Assembly (NCBI GenBank): GCA_036702865.1 | Contig: DATNQD010000081.1 | Location: 62,001 to 126,000 of the forward strand | Length of the DNA stretch: 64,000 bases | Direction of reading: 5' to 3' | Source of the DNA: Trichocoleus sp. | GTDB taxonomy: Bacteria; Cyanobacteriota; Cyanobacteriia; Elainellales; Elainellaceae | Part shown: in pieces, positions 17,662 through 27,015 of the stretch | Layout: each line of letters starts with the position of its first letter | How positions within the stretch are numbered: position 1 is the first letter of the stretch | Notes under the pieces: generated by a model | Databases searched by the model: none | The model's input: the letters and a program-made list of their open reading frames with translations, nothing else | Told to the model about the DNA's origin: nothing | Position numbers and translations under genes: made by a program

Positions 17662-20112
17662 GTGACGGACTTTTTTACCAAGCTCAAATCATTGTCCAAT
17701 CGAACCAGCAAGACTGATTCAAGGACAACCAATAGAGAACAGTCGAGCCAGGCGGACGACAGCCCAGGAGAGAGGCTTTTTCTACCACGCATGATGAAAC
17801 GATTCAAGCGGACGATCGGCAAGTCAGAGATTCTGGGTCAGCTTCTTCCACCCAATGAGCAGCCACCGGGAATGGGACTCTATCGCAAACGATGGGCTTG
17901 GGTTGTAGTGGGAGTCAGCTTTGGGCTGCTTGGTACAGGGTTGGCTGTCTATGAAACGCTAATGGCAGTTCGACGAGATCTTCCCAACACAGCAGAAGTG
18001 TTGACTTATACTCGTGTCGGAACGCTGACGCTCAAAGCTGCCGACGGTACTGTTTTACAGCAGATTGGACCAGCGACGCGAGATAAAGTGACGCTGAAGG
18101 AAATACCCGTTGATCTTAAAGAAGCCTTCCTTGCTTCCGAAGATCGAGATTTTTATACCCATCATGGGCTAGATTATCAGGCGATCATCCGTGCCTCTCT
18201 CGCCAACCTTACTGCTGGACAAGTGGTTGAAGGAGCCAGCACCATTACTCAACAGTTAGCCCGAATTGTCTTCCTCGATCAAGAGCGCAGCTTAGGGCGC
18301 AAACTGCGGGAAGCGATGCTGGCACAGAAAATGGAAGATGAACTCAAGAAAGACCAGATATTGGAGCGATATCTCAATCTGGTTTATCTGGGGTCGGGGG
18401 CGTATGGCGTTGCGGATGCTGCCTGGGTCTATTTCAGCAAACCCGTGAATAAGCTGACTCTTAGCGAAATAGCAATGATTGCTGGCATGGCTCCGGCTCC
18501 CAGCGTTTACTCACCATTAGTTAACCCAGATCTAGCCCGTAAGCGCCGCGATACGGTACTTCAGCGGATGGTCGATGCAGGGTTCATTACAGCATCAGAG
18601 CGAGATGCAGCCCTGACAGACCCGATTAAGGCGAAGCCTAGCAGTCCAAAGTATCTTAATAGCGCTGCTCCCTATTTCACCTCCTATGTGCAGCAGCAGC
18701 TACCGAAACTGGTTCCGCAAGAAGAACTAGAAGCAGGTGGCTTAACAGTAGAAACGACTTTGAATCCTAAGTGGCAAAAGTACGCTCAGGAAACTGTTAA
18801 CTATGCGATCGACAACTACGGGCCGGGAGAAGCCTTTGAACAGTCAGCTTTAGTGTCGATCGATCCGCGTAACGGCGAAATTAAAGTGCTTGTTGGCGGC
18901 AATGACTTTTCCAAAAGCCAGTTCAATCGGGCAACGCAAGCCCAAAGACAACCCGGTTCAACGTTCAAAACCTTTGTTTATGCCACGGCGATCGCGGCTG
19001 GATTTTCGCCCTACACCACTTATATTGATGCCAAGTATGTTATTGATGGCTATCAGCCGCACAACTATGGCAAAACCTATCGAGGACCTGTCACAGTCCG
19101 CGATGCACTGATTTCCTCAATCAACATTGTTGCTGTGAAAACGCTGGTTGATGTTGGGTTTGATCCGGTCATTGAAATGGCAAAGCGGATGGGTATCAAG
19201 TCGAACTTACTGCCTGCCTACTCGCTGGCACTAGGCTCTTCTGAGGTCAACCTGCTGGAGCTAACCAGCGGCTATGGAGCTCTGGCAAACAAAGGCAACC
19301 ATATTGAACCTCATGCAGTAACGCGGGTTTTTAATCGCTTCGGCAAACTTATTTATCAGGCAAAGTATAAGCCAGAAAGGGCGATCGATGCGGATAGTGC
19401 AGCCATTACAACATGGATGCTGCGCGGTGTTGTCAATAGTGGGACTGGCGGCAATGCGGCTCTGCCCGATCGAGCAGTTGCAGGAAAAACAGGCACCTCT
19501 GAAAAGCGGCGCGATCTCTGGTTTGTTGGTTATATTCCGCAGCTCGTCACTGGGGTTTGGATGGGCAATGATGACAGTAGCCCCACTTGGGGAGCAAGCA
19601 GTACAGCGGCTCTCACCTGGTATGACTTCATGCGAAATTTGACCGACGAAATCCCGCCAGAGTCATTCCCTGACCTTCCCGAACTGGAAGGGCGAAAAAC
19701 CACTGTGAAGGCAAAACCTGTGAATCCGAAGCGGGTCTATGCCAGTACAACAGGCGGCAGAGAAGACGACGGGGAAAGCAGTGATAACTGGGAAGATGAT
19801 GCTGGGAGAAGTAGCGATGACTCTTATCGCAATGACTCCTACTCCAATGATTCCTATAGCGAACCATCCTATGACAGCGGCTACAGCAGCAATTCTGACG
19901 ATTCAAGCTACTCAGAACCTGCCCCTGAGCCTGAGCCTGCACCTGCCGAAGAAGCTGCACCCGCAGAGCCGCCGCCACCTGCCGCAGAATCCGCCCCTGA
20001 GCCTGAGGCCGCACCTGCCTCTGACCCAACTCCAGCACCCATCTCCGAACCTCCACCTGTAGTCGTTCCGACAGAACCTGCACCGCCACCTGCCCCGGCT
20101 TCCAACCCTTAA
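17662..20112 (+). CDS. Class A penicillin-binding protein (PBP1A family)
   Basis: Bifunctional peptidoglycan synthase anchored in the plasma membrane. A cytoplasmic N-terminus of about 75 residues precedes one transmembrane helix (near 80-105). The glycosyltransferase 51 domain shows EDRDFYTHHGLD, GASTITQQLAR and GSGAYGVADAAWVYFSK. The transpeptidase domain shows the active-site PGSTFKTF, SSINIV and KTGTS. After about residue 690 comes a low-complexity tail of about 120 residues: first Asp/Ser/Tyr-rich, then Pro/Ala/Glu-rich. Start GTG at 17662. Length 816 residues, longer than typical because of the tail. Confidence 0.93.
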   Translation: MTDFFTKLKSLSNRTSKTDSRTTNREQSSQADDSPGERLFLPRMMKRFKRTIGKSEILGQLLPPNEQPPGMGLYRKRWAWVVVGVSFGLLGTGLAVYETLMAVRRDLPNTAEVLTYTRVGTLTLKAADGTVLQQIGPATRDKVTLKEIPVDLKEAFLASEDRDFYTHHGLDYQAIIRASLANLTAGQVVEGASTITQQLARIVFLDQERSLGRKLREAMLAQKMEDELKKDQILERYLNLVYLGSGAYGVADAAWVYFSKPVNKLTLSEIAMIAGMAPAPSVYSPLVNPDLARKRRDTVLQRMVDAGFITASERDAALTDPIKAKPSSPKYLNSAAPYFTSYVQQQLPKLVPQEELEAGGLTVETTLNPKWQKYAQETVNYAIDNYGPGEAFEQSALVSIDPRNGEIKVLVGGNDFSKSQFNRATQAQRQPGSTFKTFVYATAIAAGFSPYTTYIDAKYVIDGYQPHNYGKTYRGPVTVRDALISSINIVAVKTLVDVGFDPVIEMAKRMGIKSNLLPAYSLALGSSEVNLLELTSGYGALANKGNHIEPHAVTRVFNRFGKLIYQAKYKPERAIDADSAAITTWMLRGVVNSGTGGNAALPDRAVAGKTGTSEKRRDLWFVGYIPQLVTGVWMGNDDSSPTWGASSTAALTWYDFMRNLTDEIPPESFPDLPELEGRKTTVKAKPVNPKRVYASTTGGREDDGESSDNWEDDAGRSSDDSYRNDSYSNDSYSEPSYDSGYSSNSDDSSYSEPAPEPEPAPAEEAAPAEPPPPAAESAPEPEAAPASDPTPAPISEPPPVVVPTEPAPPPAPASNP

Positions 20113-20289
20113 TTTGCTTAGTCTGTTTTGCTCAGATAGAGATGCAAAAGGGCACAGTCACAACTATGCCCATCCAGGCTCGATTGGGTGTATTACAGCC
20201 ATTATCGAAATCTAGGGAGTATTAATCGGGCAAGCTTGCACTCAGCTTATTCTCTACTCCCCGTCCTCTATTGGCTATCACCAACTCTA

Positions 20290-21156
20290 TTACCGGGTTG
20301 CTGAACCTCGATAAATCCGCTGGGCTTGTTCTGGAGAGAGCCAGGGTAAGGCAGTTGGCACTGAAGTTGAAGTAGCAGCAACGGCAGGTCGCGCGATCGG
20401 GGTTGGGATTGGGGGAGTACTCGTCGTGGAGGGACTATCCGTATCTTGGCCTGAGGGCATTTCACAGGCAACTGGGGGAGCGCTCGTTGTCTTGTAATGT
20501 CCGGGCTTGAAGCTACCTGGCTCAGATTCGGACAACTGGCTTTGAGGATGAATGTAGGAATGGGTAGTGGGGTCAAACGCGAGAACCTCGCCTGTCTCAA
20601 TTAGATAGACCCAGCCAAAAATTTGCAGCTTGCCCTGAAACAGCTTCGAGCGAATTACCGGATAGGTTTTCAGGTTTTCGATCTGAGTGATGACATTTTC
20701 GGCAACGGCAACTTCCAGCATTTCGTCCTTGCTGAGGTGGGAATAGTTCTCTTTCACCAAACGACGAGTTGCTTCAGCATGCTGTAGCCAGTCATAAACC
20801 AGCGGCATTTCTTCTGCAAGATTGCCCAGTTGCAACAGCCCCTTCATCGCACCACAGTGAGAATGGCCGCAAACTACAATTTGTGTGATACCCAGTGCAT
20901 GAATGGCATATTCCACTGATGCCCCTTCTCCCCCATTTGCTGCACCGTAAGGCGGGATAATGTTACCGGCATTTCGAATGACAAACAGATCACCCAGATC
21001 GGTATTTGTCAGCAGGGCTGGATCAATGCGCGAATCGGAGCAGGTAATAAACAAAACCCTTGGTTTTTGCCCTTGAGCCAGTTGCTCAAGCAGATCTCGA
21101 TGGGTGGGAACGTAGGTGTTTTTGAACTTGTGTAATCCGCTGATTAGCTTCCGCAT
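20290..21156 (-). CDS. ccaA: Beta-carboxysomal beta-class carbonic anhydrase (CcaA)
   Basis: Zinc enzyme that interconverts bicarbonate and CO2 inside the carboxysome. Zinc-site residues are visible in CSDSRID (Cys39, Asp41, Arg43) and HSHCGAM (His about 98, Cys about 101). The catalytic core (about 195 residues) matches CcaA/IcfA closely, with RNAGNIIPPYGAANGGEGA. The C-terminal extension of about 80 residues ends with LSPEQAQRIYRGSATR, resembling the end of Synechocystis CcaA (recalled), whose tail contacts CcmM (established). A Ser/Thr/Pro-rich linker connects them. No ccm genes are in the window. Confidence 0.94.
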   Translation of the reverse strand: MRKLISGLHKFKNTYVPTHRDLLEQLAQGQKPRVLFITCSDSRIDPALLTNTDLGDLFVIRNAGNIIPPYGAANGGEGASVEYAIHALGITQIVVCGHSHCGAMKGLLQLGNLAEEMPLVYDWLQHAEATRRLVKENYSHLSKDEMLEVAVAENVITQIENLKTYPVIRSKLFQGKLQIFGWVYLIETGEVLAFDPTTHSYIHPQSQLSESEPGSFKPGHYKTTSAPPVACEMPSGQDTDSPSTTSTPPIPTPIARPAVAATSTSVPTALPWLSPEQAQRIYRGSATR

Positions 21157-21252
21157 ACCGCTCAGTCCCTTCCAGTGGTTAATGACATTTTTTGATTGTC
21201 TCGCAAAGTTTGGTTGAAAGTTTGGTCAATCTGGACATTGATGGTGAGAGTG

Positions 21253-22116
21253 CTAATTCATCACTGCACCCGACAGATCGATCGCCGCCTGCAACTGCGG
21301 TAATAGTGTCTCGACATAATTTTCCCAACCAATGACGATTGGCTGTTGATGAGCCAGGGTTTGAGCATCGATCGCATCTGGCGTAAATTTGAGCGGGTTT
21401 CCGGCCAAGTCACAGCAAATCAGCCCTGCCATCCTTGCCATTGCCAGAGGTCCAGTTGTGTCCCACAGTTTGACGCGCCGATTGAGATAGACATATAGCC
21501 CTGCCTCTCCAGAAATGACGCGCAACACCTTTAACCCAAAACTACCAATGCAATCAAATTGGGCGGCTGGAATAAATTTAGTGATGATTTCTCCATAGCG
21601 TCGCTGGTCTTTGTAGCCCAACAAAATTGGACAATGCTTTGAAGAAGGCGGTTCTGGTGCTTGCGGAATGAATGGAACAGCCGCCTGATCGCCCTCTGCT
21701 TGAAACAAACCCCAGTTGGCGCCGCCATAATACATTCGGTCAAAAGCAGGCGCATAGACCCAACCTGCGATCGGCTGGGAGTGCTCTAGCAGCCCAACCA
21801 TGACCGAATAGTGAGGTCTCCGGTGAATAAAGTCTTCTGTGCCATCCAGCGGATCGATAAACCAGAAGCGATCGGTCTGCTGCGAAAAGCGCTGCCAAGA
21901 CTGGCTATTTTCTTCAGTAATGATGCAGTCTTGCGGAAACAGATCGGTAAATCCGGCAGTGAGTTGCTGATCCAGCGCCCGATCGACAGTTGTGACATAA
22001 TCCTCGATGCCTTTTTCATAGACCTGAAAAGGTTCTGCTGCCATCTGATGGGCTTGCTGTCCGCAGCCTCGAATCAAGCGGTGGATTTGCTGAAGTCGCT
22101 CGGTTGAGAAATCCAT
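21253..22116 (-). CDS. Inositol-phosphatase-family phosphatase, probably CysQ-like
   Basis: A 287-residue Mg2+-dependent, Li+-sensitive phosphatase of the IMPase/FBPase superfamily. Metal-binding residues are in EENS and DPLDGTEDFIHRRP; the C-terminal WDTTGPLAMARMAG replaces the usual WDxAAG. In cyanobacteria such proteins act on 3'-phosphoadenosine-5'-phosphate (CysQ), or on inositol phosphates; the sequence alone does not decide. ATG 22116 (MDFSTERLQQ) is used; the longer frame to 22191 would add 25 hydrophobic residues. It lies 96 bases from ccaA on the same strand. Confidence 0.85.
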   Translation of the reverse strand: MDFSTERLQQIHRLIRGCGQQAHQMAAEPFQVYEKGIEDYVTTVDRALDQQLTAGFTDLFPQDCIITEENSQSWQRFSQQTDRFWFIDPLDGTEDFIHRRPHYSVMVGLLEHSQPIAGWVYAPAFDRMYYGGANWGLFQAEGDQAAVPFIPQAPEPPSSKHCPILLGYKDQRRYGEIITKFIPAAQFDCIGSFGLKVLRVISGEAGLYVYLNRRVKLWDTTGPLAMARMAGLICCDLAGNPLKFTPDAIDAQTLAHQQPIVIGWENYVETLLPQLQAAIDLSGAVMN

Positions 22117-23155
22117 GAGGAATTGGGAGTAAGAGATCAAGTTGGGCAGAAGGAGGAACGCGCTGAGATGAATCATGGTTGCGGTATCCACCCAAGTCTA
22201 TCCGCTTGAGGTGAAGCATTGTCCAATCTCTTCAATTCTCGGCGTAGAGATGAGCGATCGGAGCGCCAAAATTGTTCGTGCAGGAGGATAGTTTGCGGGT
22301 ACTAAATGTACTGAATTCGTCCCAATTCTACAGCTTTAAAGGATTTTCGACCCGGTCTCTCAATTTCCGCAAGCAAGAAGCGGCTCAAGAGGCAATTCGC
22401 ACTTTTACAACCCACCTCTCGTTATGAAGCTGATAGTTTTTTAGATTTATCATTCGACTTCTTCTATTAGGAAAAAAGCGATTCAGAAAACAAAATTCCA
22501 GGCTAGATCTTGCTAATTTTCTATTCACCACTTCGGCGCAGCATTCGTTCTAAAGCCAATCGATCGTCATGATGAAATCTTGATAGCCCTATTGCGATAA
22601 TTTCTAGCTCCTGCGACACTTCAATAAAAGTTTAATTCGCTGCCAGAGGCACTGCCAGAACGTCGGTAATTTTAGATTTTCTGTGGCACAATCGAGCAAT
22701 TCCGTCACCCGATCGGCAATCACTTCAGCCCTATCTGGATCAGAGCCTCCTTCCATCAAGGCTAATGCATGTTCTTCTCAACTTTTGCCTGACGCGAACC
22801 GAGCTTAACTATAGACAAGTTGGACAAATATTTCTTTGTAGCAAACCATGATTGCTATAGAGTAAGGTTTGCAGTTCACCTACCAGAAAAGGATGACAGC
22901 AGATGACACAGCACAATGGATGATGAAACAGCTCTAAAGGACGATCAAAGAGAACTTTCATCGTGAGTTCACCGACTTAAGACAGTTGTCTCAATCGATC
23001 GAATTTAATCCAAAGCTTTGGAGCAGGGGGAAAGGTCAGAGGTCAGGAAAAAGCACTGAGCTGATGACTGTTTGGGTCTTGATTCAATTTGATTGAGTGG
23101 TCGTTTCACCCATCCAGATCCAGCAAGATGCCTATCCGCTTTGTTGCGTCCTCCC
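22117..23155. other. Gene-poor region of about 1 kb
   Basis: The largest gap in the window. It contains one short open frame of coding appearance (22604-22756, minus), listed separately, and otherwise AT-rich non-coding sequence. Near 23020-23048 lies a G-rich motif (AGCAGGGGG followed by GGTCAG repeats) resembling other intergenic sites of this window. No transposase or RNA gene is recognised. Decay of an older gene is possible. Confidence 0.45.
22604..22756 (-). pseudogene. Possible small protein or gene remnant
   Basis: Fifty codons from ATG at 22756, starting MEGGSDPDRAEVIADR and ending IKLLLKCRRS. Composition and amphipathic character look protein-like. The frame remains open upstream to a stop at 22778-22780, and adjacent frames upstream carry stops, so this may be the 3' part of a decayed gene. 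I cannot assign a family. Confidence 0.3.
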
Positions 23156-24379
23156 TCAAACCACCACCTGTACTGCCGCCGCACAAGCCCTCGCCCGTTC
23201 TCTTGCTTGGTCGATCGACTCACCCAATGCCAGCGCAACGCCCATACGCCGATTTTTGTGGCAAGCAGGCTTACCAAACAAGCGCAGTTTGCTAGTCGGA
23301 ACTTGTAATGCTGCTTGAACGCCAGTGAAGCGAGGATTCGTGCCAGCTTCAGTTGCCAGAATGACGGCAGAGGCTCCGGGCTGGATCAGATCAATCGAGC
23401 CAATCGGCAGCCCTGCAATGGCGCGAACATGCAGTTCAAATTCAGACATATTTTGACTGATCATCGTCACCATCCCCGTATCATGTGGACGAGGACTGAC
23501 CTCACTGAAATAAACAGTCTGTTCCCCTGCCGGATCACCCTGGATAAATAGCTCTACGCCAAAGATGCCCCAACCGCCCAACGCTTCAGTAATTTTGGCG
23601 GCAATGTCCTGGCACTGCTTCAGGGTTGTTTCAGATAAAGGACAGGGTTGCCAGGATTCTCGATAATCGCCACTGATCTGGATATGCCCGATTGGAGGAC
23701 AGAAATATGTGCCGTCGATCGATCGCACCGTTAGCAGCGTAATTTCGGTGTGAAAATCAACGAATCCTTCAACAATGACTCTGGCATTTTTGGTGCGTCC
23801 CCCCGCATGAGCATAATCCCAGGCAGGCATCACCTCAGCTTCTGTACGAACGGTGCTCTGCCCTTTGCCCGACGAACTCATGACAGGTTTCACGACGCAG
23901 GGTAGCCCCAAAGCCGCGATCGCTTCCTGGTACTCTGCTGCAGTTTCGGCAAAGCGATAGGGTGAGGTTTGTAAGCCTAACTCCTCAGCCGCTAAACGCC
24001 GAATTCCTTCCCGGTTCATAGTTAAAAAGGTTGCCTTAGCAGTGGGAATCACTGTCCAGCCTTCCTGTTCCATCTCAATTAAGGTGGCAGTGGCAATTGC
24101 TTCCACTTCAGGCACAATCAAATTTGGCTTTTCTTGCTCAATCACCTGCCGCAGTTTTGCCCCATCCAGCATTTCGACAACGTGCGATCGGTGAGCAATC
24201 TGCATTGCGGGGGCATTGGGGTAAGCATCTACTGCAATCACCTCTAAGCCCAGGCGCATTGCCTCGATCGCCACTTCGCGCCCCAGTTCTCCCGAACCCA
24301 GCAAGAGTAAACGTTGAGCAGAAGGAGCCAGCGGAGTTCCCCAGGTTTGCCAGGATTGAGATGATTGCGGTACGTTCAT
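23156..24379 (-). CDS. purT: Formate-dependent phosphoribosylglycinamide formyltransferase (PurT)
   Basis: ATP-grasp enzyme that makes formyl-GAR from GAR, formate and ATP in purine synthesis, without folate. The protein (407 residues from ATG 24379) shows the N-terminal motif [20 protein letters not shown], the ATP-grasp segment [16 protein letters not shown], and ligand residues in [16 protein letters not shown]. The TTG-initiated extension to 24406 is rejected, since the ATG at 24379 (MNVPQSS) fits better. The folate-dependent counterpart purN lies at 49.8-50.4 kb. Confidence 0.95.
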   Translation of the reverse strand: MNVPQSSQSWQTWGTPLAPSAQRLLLLGSGELGREVAIEAMRLGLEVIAVDAYPNAPAMQIAHRSHVVEMLDGAKLRQVIEQEKPNLIVPEVEAIATATLIEMEQEGWTVIPTAKATFLTMNREGIRRLAAEELGLQTSPYRFAETAAEYQEAIAALGLPCVVKPVMSSSGKGQSTVRTEAEVMPAWDYAHAGGRTKNARVIVEGFVDFHTEITLLTVRSIDGTYFCPPIGHIQISGDYRESWQPCPLSETTLKQCQDIAAKITEALGGWGIFGVELFIQGDPAGEQTVYFSEVSPRPHDTGMVTMISQNMSEFELHVRAIAGLPIGSIDLIQPGASAVILATEAGTNPRFTGVQAALQVPTSKLRLFGKPACHKNRRMGVALALGESIDQARERARACAAAVQVVV

Positions 24380-25029
24380 AGTCCAATGCAGGTGAATTTG
24401 TTCCAACTATTCTCTATCATTAAAATCCCATCAGTCATCTTGATTCTCTTCCAGAGTTCTCCTAAATGGCAGGGGGAAGGAGCAAATTAGGAAGACATCG
24501 CCTGGAAAAGAACAACAGCTAGAACGATTTATCAACCTGAACGATTCACCTCAAACTATTAATAAAGCCATGTCTTTTTTTCCACAGATCGCAAATTCTT
24601 CGGCATCGGCTCAAAAAATTTGAAAAATTTCGTTCCATCTGCTGCAAATTACGTTATCATCTCGCCAGAAGTTCGCTACAATGCTGTGGCAAAATCAGGT
24701 CATCGAGTCAGCGGTTTATGGGTAAGTCATGGGACCCGGATCGCTGGTTCAAGCCATTTTTTGATTTTGCCTAATTGAGTTTTTTGGGCTTCACAAGTGA
24801 CTGTTGAGCAGATAAAGTACAGGGCAGGACTTTCTTTTTTAAGGTTTGTATCCTTATTGAAGAATTCCCCAGCCTCGTTATTAGATTGATTAGATTGGAT
24901 AAATAGATCCAGTTTGATTTAGATTGGGTATCCTGAGTTAGCACGATTGAAACTGGGATTGTTCTATTCCAAGTTTGTTTTAGTTCTCTCATGATGTTTG
25001 CTTTCTTTTGAGTTATACGGATAGAAACT
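24380..25029. other. Intergenic region and long leader before pilM
   Basis: 650 bases between divergent purT and pilM. It contains a candidate sigma-70-type promoter at 24654-24682 and a stretch with repeats of ATTAGATTG (24880-24888, 24889-24897, and a near copy at 24917-24926). A minus-strand frame that starts inside pilM and ends at 24771 is judged a shadow. No RNA gene is recognised. Confidence 0.5.
24654..24682 (+). promoter_or_regulatory. Candidate promoter of the pilMNOQ operon
   Basis: TTATCA (24654-24659) and TACAAT (24677-24682) are separated by 17 bases, a reasonable sigma-70 promoter. Transcription would start near 24689, leaving an unusually long leader of about 340 bases before the pilM GTG. 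Prediction only. Confidence 0.4.
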
Positions 25030-26148
25030 GTGGTTAGCAACCTCAAAAGCCTACTTGCCAAAAAAACGAAGGGAATTGGTGTTGAGTTAACGCCCGATCG
25101 CGTCAATGTCGCTCGGCTCAAGAAAAAGGGGCAGGGTTTTCAGTTATCAACGCTTGCTTCTGCTGAAGTCCCAGAAGGCATTTTTCAAGAAGGTCAAATC
25201 ATCGATTCTGGAGCGATGGCAGAAATCATTCAGTCGGTGATGGCAGAAAGCAAACTGAAAGTAAAACATGCCGCAACTGCAATTCCAAGTGGTCGCGATA
25301 CGGTGACGCGCATTATTCCGGTTCCGGCAGAACTCGACGATCGAGAACTGAGAGAAATGGTGCTGAATCAGGAAGCTGGGCTTTATCTGCCCTTTCCGCG
25401 TGAAGAAGCCGATGTCGATTACCAGAAGCTAGGCTTTTTTGTGGATGAAGATGGCATCGAAAAAGTACAGGTGCTACTGGTAGCAACCCGCAAAGAAGTC
25501 ACCGATTCCTATATGGAAACCTTTCGGCAAGCAGGGCTGATGATTGATGTACTGGAGATCAGCAGCTTTTCGCTGATTCGCACGATCCGGCAACAGCTCC
25601 GGCAGTTCTCGCCCCAGGAAGCCGCTGCGATCGTCGATATTCAGTTTGAAAGCACCGAAATTTCAATCATTGTTGATGGAGTACCCCAGTTTTCTCGCAC
25701 TGTCCCGATCGGCACACTTCAGGTTCAAACATCACTGAGCCGCGCCATGAACCTCCCACCCTCGCGAAACACTGATTTACTTCAAGGCATGACCATTCCT
25801 GTCACTCCAATGGACAGTATCGGCGCGATGCCCTCTAAAGTAGGCGGCACAAATCCAGGAACAGCCGCGATGCTGCGGGTACTGGGTGAATTGGCAGACG
25901 AACTGCGTCGCTCGATCGACTTCTACCACAACCAAGGTGAAAACATGGAGGTCGCACAGCTGCTCTTAGCAGGACCTGGAGGGGCGATCGGACAGCTCGA
26001 TGAATTCTTTTCGCAGCGGCTCAGCTTGCCTGCGAGTCCGGTTGACCCTGTCAGTGCACTATCACTTGAAGTTGATCAAGAAATTCCGCCAGCGCAGCGG
26101 GTTGGGTTAGGCGTAGTCTTGGGTTTGGGCTTACGGGAGGCATGGTAG
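25030..26148 (+). CDS. pilM: Type IV pilus inner-membrane assembly ATPase-like protein PilM
   Basis: Cytoplasmic actin-like (FtsA-fold) protein that binds the N-terminus of PilN and forms the alignment subcomplex of the type IV pilus, used for motility and DNA uptake in cyanobacteria. The 372-residue protein starts with GTG at 25030 and shows GIGVELTPDRVNVARLKK, SGRDTVTRIIPVPAEL, the ATP-fold segment AAIVDIQFESTEISIIVDG and the late LLLAGPGGAIGQLDEFF. The next gene pilN starts immediately after its stop codon (26149), so translation is coupled. Confidence 0.95.
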   Translation: MVSNLKSLLAKKTKGIGVELTPDRVNVARLKKKGQGFQLSTLASAEVPEGIFQEGQIIDSGAMAEIIQSVMAESKLKVKHAATAIPSGRDTVTRIIPVPAELDDRELREMVLNQEAGLYLPFPREEADVDYQKLGFFVDEDGIEKVQVLLVATRKEVTDSYMETFRQAGLMIDVLEISSFSLIRTIRQQLRQFSPQEAAAIVDIQFESTEISIIVDGVPQFSRTVPIGTLQVQTSLSRAMNLPPSRNTDLLQGMTIPVTPMDSIGAMPSKVGGTNPGTAAMLRVLGELADELRRSIDFYHNQGENMEVAQLLLAGPGGAIGQLDEFFSQRLSLPASPVDPVSALSLEVDQEIPPAQRVGLGVVLGLGLREAW

Positions 26149-27015
26149 ATGTACAGTCTTGACATTAATTTTCTCAGCGATCGGACGGAGCGTCAGGGAG
26201 ATCTGGGACGCAAGAAAAAAGTAGTCGTTCGAGATGATCCACGTCCAATTTATATTGGGGCGATCGCCGCAGTGGCGTTGTTGGGTTTGGCAGGGGGTGC
26301 CTGGTTGTTTCTAAGTAACCAGAATCAAACTCTGGAGCAGCAGTCAGCCGAGCTTGACAATCAACTCAATACGCTGAAGGCGCAGCAGAGCGAAGTTGCC
26401 AACATCAATACTGAAGTGGCAACCGTTGAAACTCAAACGCAGGCACTCGCCACCGTGTTTGATCAAATTCGCCCCTGGTCAGCCATTTTGCAAGACGTTC
26501 GAGCCAGAGTTCCAAATGGGGTACAAATTGGCACAATCTCCCAACTAGCCCCAGACCCTGCTACCACTCCCCCTGCACCCACTCCGAGCCCGAGCCCAAG
26601 CCCAAGCCCTGGAGCGAGCCCAAGCCCTGGAGCTGCCAGCCCAAGCCCTTCGCCTCAGACAAGTGCACCGCCAGCAGTACCGCTCTCTAGAGTGCAGATT
26701 CAAGGAAGAGCCAGATCGTTCAATGATGTCAATGACTTTGTGTTGACGCTGCAGCGATCGCCCTTCTTAGATGGTCAGACGGTGCGATTGGTTAGCTCAA
26801 CGCTTGTGGACAATGCCACACAGGTCGAGTTCGCAAGGGGAGACAATCAACCCCAGTTTGACGTTAAGTTGCCTAGGGTTGTGCAATACACCATCGAAAG
26901 CGACCTGACTGCCCTCCCAGCATCAGAACTGCTGAAAGATTTGGAGCGGACGCTATCAGTCGGTCTTGCATCTAGAATTCAAGCACTGAGGGATAGAGGA
27001 GTTTTGAAACCATGA
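26149..27015 (+). CDS. pilN: Type IV pilus assembly protein PilN
   Basis: Bitopic inner-membrane protein. The N-terminal cytoplasmic MYSLDINFLSDR contains the short PilM-binding motif (INFL). One transmembrane helix (about residues 42-58) leads to a periplasmic coiled coil (LEQQSAELDNQLNTLKAQQ) and a ferredoxin-like domain that pairs with PilO. Odd: between about residues 140 and 180 there is a Pro/Ser/Ala low-complexity insertion (SPSPSPSPGASPSPGAASPS) built from repeated AGCCCAAGCCC-like units. The stop overlaps the pilO start by 4 bases (ATGA). Confidence 0.92.
   Translation: MYSLDINFLSDRTERQGDLGRKKKVVVRDDPRPIYIGAIAAVALLGLAGGAWLFLSNQNQTLEQQSAELDNQLNTLKAQQSEVANINTEVATVETQTQALATVFDQIRPWSAILQDVRARVPNGVQIGTISQLAPDPATTPPAPTPSPSPSPSPGASPSPGAASPSPSPQTSAPPAVPLSRVQIQGRARSFNDVNDFVLTLQRSPFLDGQTVRLVSSTLVDNATQVEFARGDNQPQFDVKLPRVVQYTIESDLTALPASELLKDLERTLSVGLASRIQALRDRGVLKP

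Noticed and set aside
19908-20105. Minus-strand frame rich in Gly and Ala within the PBP gene
   Set aside because: Antisense shadow of the Pro/Ala/Glu-rich PBP tail.
24711-24770. Tail GGTTCAAGCC resembling a tRNA T-arm
   Set aside because: No matching acceptor, D-arm or anticodon arm can be formed around it.
24771-25121. Minus-strand 116-codon frame across the pilM start
   Set aside because: No recognisable features, and it is antisense to the pilM N-terminus; judged chance.
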